Assembly: GCA_973895155.1 (NCBI GenBank)
Contig: OZ316891.1
Span: forward strand, 1,488,001 to 1,552,000
Length of the DNA: 64,000 nt
Direction of reading: 5' to 3'
DNA from: Marsupella aquatica
Lineage: Eukaryota > Marchantiophyta
Under the pieces are notes generated by a model. It made no database searches. It was not told the DNA's origin and saw only the letters and a program-made list of their open reading frames with translations. Each line of letters begins with the position of its first letter. Position 1 is the stretch's first letter. A program made the translations under genes and the position numbers. Shown piece after piece: positions 20,483 through 30,400 of this stretch.

Positions 20483-22693
20483 GAGCGACTCAACCGCACA
20501 TTGTTGGAGCGAGCAAAGAGCATGTTGAGCCACTCTAAATTGCCACAAATCTTTTGGGCGGAAGCTGTCAACATAGCTGCTTATCTCGTAAATCTCTCTC
20601 CTACTCGAGCAATTACTTACAAAACCCCCTTTGAGCTATGGCACAATCGACCTGCTGATTATTCAAAGCTTAAGGTTTTTGGCTGTGAAGCATATGCACA
20701 TGTTCCTAGCAACAATAGGACTAAGCTAGATCCTAGAGCCCAGAAATGCATTTTTCTTGGTTATCAGCGTGACGTTAAAGGATATCGATTGTGGGATCCA
20801 GTTGATTGCAAGTTACTTGTTAGTCGGGATGTATCCTTCAATGAAGACAAATCATTGAAGGAGGGGGAGATAGATCAATTCCCTACTACTAACAAAGTGC
20901 AATCTCCTCCTCTAGAGGATTTAAGAAGAGAGGATGTGTCAAAGGAAGAATATGTTGACACTACTATAAGGCAAAACACACTACAATCAGATCAGCCAGA
21001 GTCTTCAGTGCGAAGAGGAACTTGTAAACGTCAAGCCCGGGAAAGGTATGGAACTTGGCTTCCTTCTGATCAAGTGGATTTGGATGAAGAATCTATTGAT
21101 GTATTGGTGACAGAAGATGGAGATCCATCCTCATTTCGAGAGGTCCTAGCTTCTATGGAGAAGCAACAATAGCAGGCGGTGATGCGCATGGAAATGAAAT
21201 CACTTCATGATAACAAGACTTGGGAACTCACAAGTCTACCTAGTGACAAGCAGACTGTTGACAGCAAGTGGGTGTATAGGAAGAAAGATGGACCCACGGA
21301 GGATGCTGAGAAGATATTTAAGGTTCGGTTGGTAGCCAAGGGTTTTACTCAACAGAAAGGTATAGACTACAATGAGGTTTTTTCACTCGTAGCAAAGTAT
21401 TCAACAATACGTTTGCTATGTGCTCTTGTAGTTTTATTTGATCTGGTTTTAGATCAAATGGATGTTGTCACGACATTCTTATATGGATCGTTGGATGAGG
21501 TGATTTACATGAGGCAACCAGAGGGTTTTGTGCAAAAGGGCAAGGAAAATTTGGTATGCAGGTTGCTAAAATCCTTGTATGGATTAAAGCAGAGTCCAAG
21601 GCAGTGGAACAAGCGTTTTGATGAATTTTTGAAATCGCTTGGATTTGTGCGAAGCGTGTACGATCCATGTGTTTACATCAGGCGTGTGAACAACACAGGT
21701 TTTAAGCTTGTCATCCTTGTACTTTATGTGGATGACATGCTCATTGCAGCACAGGATAGGGGCGAAGTTGATAAGCTTAAGTCCCAACTCAGTTTTGAGT
21801 TTAAGATGAAGGATTTGGGCACAGCCAAGAGGATCCTAGGCATGGAGATTGTCAGGGATATTAACAAAGCCAAACTTTGGCTGACGCAAAAAAGATATGC
21901 AGAGAAGGTACTCTCAAAATTCAACATGGCAGATGCTAAGGCTGTGAGTGTTCCTTTGGCAAGGCATTTCAATATTTCTGCAGCATTTTGTCCATCGGAT
22001 GCTACAGAAAAAAGTTTGATGTCCAAAGTTCCTTATGAAAGTGCTGTGGGTAGTTTAATGTATCTCATGGTATGCACCCGACCAAACATAGCTTATGCTA
22101 TTAGCAAGGTAAGCAGATACATGGCAAATCTAGGAAAAGTTCATTGGGAAGCAGTGAAATGGATTTTGCGCTACATCAGAGGTTCTACTAAGAAGGGTTT
22201 ATTGTTTGATGCAAGTTCAAACAATATGAAAGGTCTTCAAGGTTATGTGGATGCAGACTACGCAGGTGATCTGGATAAGAGGAGATCGACAACTGGATAT
22301 GTATTTACACTTGCTGGTGGATGCATTAGTTGGAAGTCTACTCTCCAAAAGTGTGTTGCAAAGTCTACTATGGATGCCGAGTATGTAGCAGCAGCAGAAG
22401 CAGCGTCAGAGACCATTTGGTTGAAAAAGCTTGTCACGGAGATGGGTTTATCACAAGAGTGTGTATATCTTCATTGTGACAGTCAAAGTGCAATTTACAC
22501 TGCCAAGAATCAGGTGATGGATGGCAGGGTAAAGCACATTGATGTCCGCTATCATTTCATCCGACAAGCATTATCGGATGATGAATTTGAGCTTGTCAAG
22601 ATTGATGGAAAGCTTAATCCAGCGGATGCTTTTACCAAAGTATTAGACTCCAATAGTTTTTCAAGGCATTGTAATTATTTACAAATATTGTAA
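20483..22693 (+). pseudogene. copia pol remnant: integrase C-terminus, reverse transcriptase, RNase H
   Basis: The frame starts mid-integrase (ERLNRTLLERAKSML, then LPQIFWAEAVNIAAYLVN and GCEAYAHVP). It passes one in-frame TAG at 21170-21172. It then runs through reverse transcriptase (TWELTSLP, VDSKWVYRKK, VRLVAKGFTQ, the catalytic YVDDML at about 21727) and RNase H (ADYAGDLDKRRSTTGYV, CDSQSAIYTAKN) to the stop at 22691-22693. There is no start codon, gag, protease or integrase core. Domain order integrase-RT-RNase H is diagnostic of Ty1/copia. The single stop and the large deletion make it inactive. Confidence 0.95.
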
Positions 22694-22887
22694 ATATAGA
22701 GTTAACCAAGAAAATGTCTCTATATGAGTATTCCATCCGATGGCTTATCGGCTACGGCTTAGTTCTAGTTAACCCTTGCATTAGGGGGAGGGTCTTTTGG
22801 CCCTACTGTCTTGAACTTCCCGCGGAGGAACGTGTAAGGAAAAGACAATGTTATGAACTCTCCCAAGACGTGAGTCAAGGGGGAGTT

Positions 22888-23959
22888 TGTAGAGGTTAAC
22901 TCAGTCTTGGGTTGAACTATGGTTAGTATGTTAACTAGGGTTAGAGTAAACCCTAGTTGAAGAGTTGGTCCTTGGCCTCATTCACAATTGGGTGTACCTC
23001 ATAGGAATCACTTTCAGGACTCAAAAACATGCTTTTTTAGTGAAAAATGACTTTCGTAACATGAAAAAAGCTTCATCATGATTTTATCTCAAGACATTTA
23101 AGTCTAATTTTTTCACAAGACTATTTTACATGGTGTAACCTACCTCACCATGTAGATACATCAAGTTTTTAACTTTTTTAAGGGATCCTATTATTGATGG
23201 CCCTAAATAAGCCAAAATTATTGATTATTTTTGTCCTGTACATAAAGGTTTAGTGTGTGTCAATATTTGAGTTTTAAAATATAAGATTATTCTATTAGTA
23301 TGCATGCCTTGGTAAAATTTCATTGTCTAAAATGCAAGTTTTAGAGTCCTTTCGAGTCCTGAAATGATGTGACTTATTGCGTGACAAGTCCTTTTATCGA
23401 TCTTTGAAGGACATATAAGGAAAGCTTCAAAGTCTCAAATGCTAGATAGTTTAATTAATGTTACCAACCTACAGGATGTTTATTAAGTATAGTACATCAA
23501 ATTTTGCATATCATCTCATTACACCTTACAAATGATGTCCTAAAGCATAATAAACTATGGTCACTTCTGAGTGTGACGTTCCTTTTGGGTCCTCCAATTG
23601 TGAATGAGGCCCCTTATCTCTTTAACTTCTATGTGGTGTGAGAACACATAAGAGAGTTCTCAAGAGAGAACACAATGATATATATAGCATGAGATGAGAG
23701 CTTGAAGAGATGGGAGCTATGGTGATGCTTGAGTAGACACATAACTGTTAATAAAGCTTGGTCTTCCCGTGGACGTAGCCAACCTTGAGGCGAACCACGT
23801 AACTATTGAGCACGTGTATGTTTGGAGTGTATTTCCTGATCTAATTTCTCCCCACAAGGTAAAGGTAGAGATGATTTGATAATGGGCAAAGCCCCTAATC
23901 TCATCTATACATGAGTTAATGAGGAGTTAATATGGGCAAAGCCCGTAATCTAACCTACA
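22888..23959 (+). repeat. 3' LTR of copia element, interrupted by a MITE-like insert
   Basis: About 430 bp of LTR in two parts, 22888-22973 and 23612-23959, separated by the insert. The first is an almost exact copy of the start of the 5' LTR. The second covers its remainder plus 33 bp lost from the 5' copy. Confidence 0.9.
22974..23611. mobile_element. MITE-like element with perfect 18-bp terminal inverted repeats
   Basis: 638 bp beginning GGCCTCATTCACAATTGG and ending with its exact complement. CCTT occurs on both sides (22970-22973 and 23612-23615) but once at the matching place in the 5' LTR, so a 4-bp target duplication is visible. There is no ORF of note and the interior is AT-rich. 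The superfamily is not obvious: the GGCC start recalls PIF/Harbinger MITEs, but those duplicate TTA/TNA, so I leave it unassigned. Confidence 0.9.
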
Positions 23960-24983
23960 TTCTCTTGATCAGTGGGCATTCCTATCGGACCTTACCTATA
24001 GATGAGTTCCAAATTTCAGAGATATTCTTCACACTCACAATTTCAAGAGAAAATAACATGCATTTTATGCAGATCAATGGGAAGAAACTTCATTGTCTCT
24101 AACTTATCTACTCAAAAACTTAAACCAAACTCATACACTACAATGGAAAGTACCTCTGTACTTGGCCATACACACAGTGATTAAGACCCAAAACCAGAAT
24201 CTTATACTTTGATTAAAGTTTTATACACTTTTAGCATGCATGCCTTTACAACTTGTACAGAAGTAAGACCACAAACCTCATCCCTTCGGACCTAGGATCA
24301 TGTTCATCAGACAAAATGAAAACACTTACTCTAAGACACTGGACTAGGATAAGGGAATTAGAAAACTAACAATGTTAAAGGTATGGTACAGATATTTAGA
24401 TTATGGGCAAAACCCCTAACCTCATCTAGTCAAGACCCAATGCGGGGTTAATATGGGCAAAACCCGTAATCTACCTTGATACACTCTTCATTTTAGGGAA
24501 CGAAATAACATCGCAGACCAATGACACATTCACCTTTGTATATTACTATTAAACAAATCTCTTAGATTGAAACTAAAATTAAGACAATTTTCATCCCCAC
24601 ACCCAACATAGAATTAACGGGAAAACAAAATGAATTAGATGCAGACCAAGGGAAAGAAACTCAATTCTCTCAAAACTTATTTATTGAAGAACTTGAGCCC
24701 ACCTACACCACAATTGTACGTACAACTAGTACTTGGAAACTAAATAGAGACTATCCTCATATATCTCTATACGAGGAGCCAAATAGTTTAGGGGGAACAT
24801 CTTATCTCCACAAGTTACTCTAACTTCAAATCTCCCTACATGGCTATCCCATGTCTCAATAATATTTTGAATCTACTTACATGACCTGCTACCCCATGTC
24901 TTGACACACTTGTCAAACTACCCCGTGATATTTGCAGACGTGCAGGCAGACGTGCCACTCACGAGAGACCTAACTTAACCGAC

Positions 24984-25115
24984 ACCCTCTGGTGTGATTC
25001 TGGTTCATACACCCTCTGGTGTAGCTTGAGACCTAACACCCTCTAGTGTCAACAACCCTCTGTCCACTAGCACCTCTATGCCTCCTGACACCTTTGTGTC
25101 CATCAACACCACTAT
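24984..25115. repeat. Series of short palindromes, ACACC-CTCT-GGTGT type
   Basis: Short units such as acaccctctggtgt, acaccctctagtgt and acacctttgtgt occur about five times in 130 bp, each able to form a 5-bp hairpin. Related words (caccttctggtatc) occur at about 19985-20030 on the other side of the copia insertion, consistent with one repeat-bearing interior that was split. Confidence 0.6.
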
Positions 25116-26003
25116 ACTCTCCAATGAGCTTATTGCCATAGATTCTCCCATGATAACATTGCCCCATCCTACCCACATATGGGTTTTTTATCTTGACTTC
25201 GGGCATTTCTAAATATGGTACTTACACCATACCAAACTAGGATTTTTATATCATTTTTATAATAATACATGATTAGCATCCGTTGATGCAACATGTCTAC
25301 TCCACACTTTGGAAAACTCCCATTTAGCAAAATTTGGGCTAATTAGCACCTTTGGTATCAATCCAGTGATCTAAAACATATAGGATAATGCCACTGCATC
25401 CCCACACAACCCACATTAATTATCTTAATACCCCCTGGTATTAGATAGCATAAGCCATACTAAAACATGACATGGTTCCTTCGGCTACTAACCAAACTAC
25501 TAATTATTTGGAACTTAGATTGTTTATTTGATGCAAGGCCATACAAGTGACCCAAATTTCAAATGCGAAGAACTAGACAAAGTTTTTCATGAAGGCATTG
25601 ACCCCTCCTGTCCATAGACACCACTGCCATGCATTTGAACTTCGAAGCTTACACCGCCTGATTACTACTGATTGACACATGATTGACACACACCACCACC
25701 GTGGTTCAACTCTCACATCTCACCAAGAGGACCAACCGACTGTACTCTTTTTCCTTTAGGGTCATATATTTTATTTTTTCTCTACTACCCTGGTAGAGTT
25801 GTTTTTACCTCAATCTAGCATCGCTAAAGGTTTTAACGAGGCAGTCCACCTCTTTGGTCAATCAAACATACATGTCTATAAGCATACAAACACTTTTTAC
25901 TATCACTGAAACTCATCTCATGCAAGTCTATAAGCATGGTGATAGATTTTTCTTACCTAGTTCTAGGACTAGTCTAGATTGTCTCCATAACTCCCATTAT
26001 GTA

Positions 26004-26015
26004 GCCAAGGGGGAG
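26004..26015 (+). other. Polypurine tract before 3' LTR
   Basis: ccaagggggag directly precedes the 3' LTR start at 26016, the expected position for plus-strand priming. Confidence 0.7.
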
Positions 26016-26183
26016 TGTTATGAGGTAACTAGTCCTAGACCAGACTAGGAGGTTACCTTTACCACGGTTACCTCAAGACACTATATATACACCCGATTGA
26101 TCCCCAACCGAGTGATTCATTCATTCATACATTCATTCAATCTCTCTCCCTCTCCAACTATGTATGAATCCTATATCACAACA
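26016..26183 (+). repeat. 3' LTR of the non-autonomous element
   Basis: 168 bp matching 18810-18977 with about two substitutions. Confidence 0.95.
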
Positions 26184-26435
26184 GATCCGTATTTCTGCCA
26201 AGGTTAAACATAGAAGGTGCTTTGAAGCGAGGGAGACGGGTGGACCAGTAGGATGTTGAGTACGGTTTTCGTTGGTTTCCTGAGGCTTGAATTGGTTCCT
26301 CGGTGGTAGTGTGGGGTGTGAAGTTCCCTGCTCCCTCCTGGTCAGGGGGGAGGGGCCTTTGTTCGTGTGTCGTCGGGTGGTTCTGCCCTTGATTGCTATA
26401 AAGTTGCACGGTTATTGTTAAAAATTTAAAAAAAA
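26184..26435 (+). pseudogene. LINE relic, probable 3' end
   Basis: Sequence after the LTR element that would follow directly from 18809 before insertion. It has no ORF of note and ends near ttaaaaatttaaaaaaaa, which could be the A-rich tail of the LINE. Assignment rests on continuity across two insertions rather than on a protein match. Confidence 0.4.
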
Positions 26436-27495
26436 GAGTGAGAAAATAGAGAGAAAAAATCTATTTTGAAAAATCCACTACAATTAGTGTTACTTTGGAC
26501 TTAAGATCATCCATTTTTTACAAGCAATTTAAACTAAAGTGAAAAAAAACTGTTTGGAAACTGACAAAATTAAATTAGTGTTACTTGGACTCAAAATCAT
26601 TTTTACCAAAATTCCTCAACACTAATAACACTAATTCTTGCATAAACAGTAATTATTGTTAACAATAAGTATGGAGGATACACTATTGCAATAATACATT
26701 TCATTACTGTACTTACTATCATAATTTATTTAGTCTCCTTGCTTAAATAATCTCACACACTGTAAGAAAGGTGTGACTACCAATCTCAAAAGACTATAAC
26801 AATTAGATTCCTTATAGTCTCATTAATAAAAAATGACACTAAGAAAATAACCCCCAAGCATGGATTCTGATTCTGAAAATGACAATTTCAGATCATAAGA
26901 TGATGAATTCTGACATGACAATTCACTCTAGATCAAATGGAATTGGATTTAGAGTAGACTCAGTACAAGCAATGAGTTTAGTCTATTGTAAGTAATTCAT
27001 TCTAGTTTGATTTTGGATGTGCTGTTCAATTCATCATCAGTTAATAAAGTTTGAATTTCAATTGACCTTCATTTTTGATTATTTTTTTATGCAAGTAAGT
27101 CTCACTACTGGAAAAAATCTTATTGTTTTATAAGTTACACGTATCAATTCACAGTTCATCACACACTATCACCAAAAATAATTATCTCACTTATTTTAAT
27201 TTAGAATGACATGTATTTACTCTCAGTTCTTATATAATTCTCACACACATTAATATGATAATATTCTTTGTTCCTAAATATTGTGTATGAGACTAATTAC
27301 GCTAATCATGTAGAGTAACAAAAGGGGAGCTCCGTCAAGGGTCATGAATTCGAGCCGTATGCTGACTATTTATTGTCACTATATATATAGTGTGGCTGCG
27401 TTTCAAGTTTAAGATTCCTCAGAAACTCCTCGACTCTCTCCTTCGAACAGATCGATAGAAAATTCATATATAGTATTTGCTGGAGAGGTCAGACT
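26436..27495. other. AT-rich intergenic sequence
   Basis: Contains attagtgtta words (26480-26640) also seen at 325-440. No gene. It includes the 3' flank of the ABCB transporter gene. Confidence 0.35.
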
Positions 27496-30400
27496 TCACT
27501 CCAATTGCCGAGTCTGAAGATTGACAAGGCGGGCATAGCCACCACCTCGGGCAGTGAGCTCTGCATGGGAGCCCTTCTCAAGGATGCTGCCATCGTGGAC
27601 CACAGCGATGGTGTCGGCTCCTCGGATAGTTGTGAGTCGGTGAGCTACGATGATTGTTGTTCGACCCTTCATCAACCTGTCAAGCGCCTCTTGCACAATT
27701 TTCTCAGATTCGGCATCCAAGGCCGAAGTCGCCTCGTCCAGAAGAAGGATGGCAGGGTTTTTGAGCACCGCACGAGCGATGGCAACCCGTTGTTTCTGCC
27801 CACCGGATAGTTGCACACCTCTTTCCCCAACTTCTGTGTTGTACCCGTTAGGAAGAGAGCTGATGAAGGTATGAGCGTTGGCAGCTGCGGCGGCTTGAAC
27901 TACCTCTGCCTCACTCGCCCCATCTCTGCCATAGAGAATATTTTCGTAGATGGTTGTAGCGAACAGTGCCGGTTCCTGTTGCACTAGGGCCACATGTTGA
28001 CGCAGTGATTTCAGATTATACTTCTTTATATCCTTGCCGTCGATAAGAACCTGCCCTGAGATAGGATCGTAGAACCTTTCAATCAGAGCTATCACTGAGC
28101 TCTTACCCGACCCGCTGGCCCCTACTAGTGCAAGGCTGCGACCAGAACGAACCTTCAAGTTCAGGTCTTTGAAGATCATCGCGTTCGGTCTTGAAGGGTA
28201 AGCAAACGTAACGTTCTTAAGCTCAATGTCTCCCAACAAACGTTTTACCTGCTCGCCCTTGGGATCGTCCGGTTCGATGGCTGTGGTTCTATCCAGCACC
28301 TTGAACACGGAGGCTACCGCTTCTCCTCCTTTAATCAAATCAGGAGCGACGGCTAACGTTTCCGACGTGGCATGAGCAGATAGGACCAGTATGAGGAAGA
28401 CTTTCATGCAATCCCCAAAGTTCGCGTTCTCATCCAGGATAAGAATACCAGTGTACCATATTCCCATTGCCTGAGAACTGAAGAAACAAAATTGGGCAAA
28501 TCCCAATGTAACTCCTGCTACCTGCCCTTTCAGGAAACTCTGGCCTGCAGGACCCTCCAGCTCTTTTGCAAACAATACTTGCACTTTGCTCTCTGCGTTG
28601 AATGCTGCCACTGTCCGGATATTAGTCACTGCTTCTCCAGCCAATTGAGTTGCGCGTGCATACGCCTTGCTCAGGTCTCCAGAGAAGCCCTTGAGATAGA
28701 ATTTCTGGAGAATGGGCTGGATCAGTCAGTCCTCGCCTACTTGCAGCTCAGCTTCATTTTCGGAGGTCACAAATAGTGTCTAGCAACTAGTTTTGAACAG
28801 GACTGTTGGGGTAGACACCCTCCTAAGTTCCGCATCCTCACCAATCAAGGCAATTAGGAAACACTTGAATGTAGACAATAGCAGAACGGTTTCTCTCATT
28901 ACGATGTTTTCTTAGATGGCATGATCGACAGAAAGATGAGATCCGCAGCTTTCTAGGAAGAGATTGTTGCCCCCTGGAGATGCATGCAAATAAGTATCTC
29001 TGTGGTTGAGCACAAGACAAGATCAATTCTTATTTATTGTTAACTCAGAGGCGGGAAGAGTAAACTAGGAACAACGTCCGATCAGTACCTGGCTGGCAGC
29101 TGCAAACACAAGTAACGGAGAAACGGAGATAATGACGAGCGCTAGCTTCCATTGGAGGAAAATAGCGATTGTCCAGGCAAGCAGTACAAGCGTGACATTT
29201 TGCAAGATCAAGGCAACCCTGTCACCGATAGCTCCTCTCACGTTGGTTGCATCGGAATTGAGACGGGCAAGTATCTGGCTGCTGTTGTTCTCCTCCTTGT
29301 CGTACCATCCTATTTCGTTCCTTAAAATTGCTGCCAGGCCCACCACCAATACACCGTTTCAGTATCCACTGCTCAATCGCAGAGGAAAGCATAACTAGAA
29401 TTATAATGAACCTATTTGGTTAGGGGACAACTTAGGTGACGCATCGTTGTCAGGAATGTACGTAAACTCTCTCGAATCCTATGATCGAAGCAGACACCAA
29501 TGTTCACGAACATATGGTGACATCAGTGACCATCATGTCGAATTCGTAAGCTTGGTTGACCAGATATTCACCTTCAGCTTGCAAGTTGTTCTTGAGATTC
29601 TTACAAGACGGGTCGAAATTACGATGGGACAAATCGTTTGAGAACTTACTTTCTTAAGATTAGGTTAGGGTCACTGAAACAAACGCAACAGTGCTCAAGG
29701 ACTTGCTAGCTACTCCGGAAACAGCAGTACTTTTGGATTACTCGGCTTTTGGACATGTGGCCGTCATTTGAAGTGAGTCCCATACACTTGCAATTTTCAC
29801 GAAATCCTTAATTCGTTTCGTTCAACGAAAAGTTAAACGAGTAGACCTGGCTACCGAAATAAAATTTAGACCTACCGTGTAAGGCCGTTGTCTTCATGGC
29901 GTTTTGACATCGTCGAATTTATGGTCAAATCCATTAGTTAGAGTTGTCTAAGTGTACGTGGGGTTGGATATCGCTTCTAGAAACTAAAACAACAAAACAT
30001 TTATCGTATTTCCTGTGCGTTTCTAAAATGTGCGATCAAAAGTGAGTTTGTTCATTACCAGTTCCATTGAAGTCTTTATCGTCATGTTCGTCCTGTGTTT
30101 ATCTTGGGCTTTGAATAGCAGTTGTTCGCGTGCTTCATGAAAGCTTGGCCTTATTCCAAACTCGAGTAACCAAAAGACCCTGTCTACAACAAACGATAAG
30201 AAATGGACACTTACAGGAGAACAATTTTTCTCGTACGCGCTTGATGAGGTGTTCGCCCACGACTCCAATACTGTAATGCTGCAGGAGGTATATGAACACC
30301 GCTCCTACACCCATACCGACGAGAGCTTCTGCGTACGTGGCAACATCCTTCTTCATTTTCTCGGGGGGCATGTAATAACTTGTGAGCGTTTCACCTACGA

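Larger units (their letters stand above)
20084..23959 (+). mobile_element. Ty1/copia retrotransposon, internally deleted
   Basis: The 5' LTR starts TGTAGAGGTTA at 20084. The 3' LTR starts the same way at 22888, after a purine tract (aagggggag, 22877-22885), and ends TAACCTACA at 23959, giving TGTAG/CTACA terminal symmetry. The 5' LTR is truncated at about 20480 and joins directly to coding sequence inside integrase, so its last 33 bp or so, the primer site, gag, protease and most of integrase are missing. The 3' LTR carries a 638-bp insert. I see no matching target duplication (aggta before, ttctc after), so a flank may be rearranged. It sits inside the 18810-26183 element. Confidence 0.88.
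23960..26015. other. Interior of the non-autonomous LTR element, right half
   Basis: No coding region. At 24405-24470 the words gggcaaaacccctaacctca and gggcaaaacccgtaatct echo the end of the copia LTR (23885-23950), suggesting an older, diverged LTR-like repeat. The segment 24984-25110 holds palindromic repeats described separately. A purine tract lies at 26007-26015. Confidence 0.5.
18810..26183 (+). mobile_element. Non-autonomous LTR retroelement with 168-bp LTRs and nested insertions
   Basis: Two near-identical 168-bp LTRs (18810-18977 and 26016-26183) start TGTTATGAGG and end ATCACAACA. Five flanking bases are GATCT on the left and GATCC on the right, a target duplication with one mismatch. 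A primer-binding-site-like sequence follows the 5' LTR and a purine tract precedes the 3' LTR. Removing the inner copia-type element leaves about 3.2 kb of interior with no gag or pol that I can recognise. This resembles TRIM/LARD-type non-autonomous elements, mobilised by proteins made elsewhere. The LTRs differ at only about two positions, so insertion is fairly recent. Confidence 0.88.

Noticed and set aside
23959-23964. Target-site duplication for the copia element
   Set aside because: aggta precedes the 5' LTR and ttctc follows the 3' LTR. They do not match, so no duplication is claimed.
24984-25115. Regularly spaced short palindromes considered as a CRISPR array
   Set aside because: The sequence is a eukaryotic nuclear genome, the units are 12-14 bp with irregular spacing and no cas genes are present.
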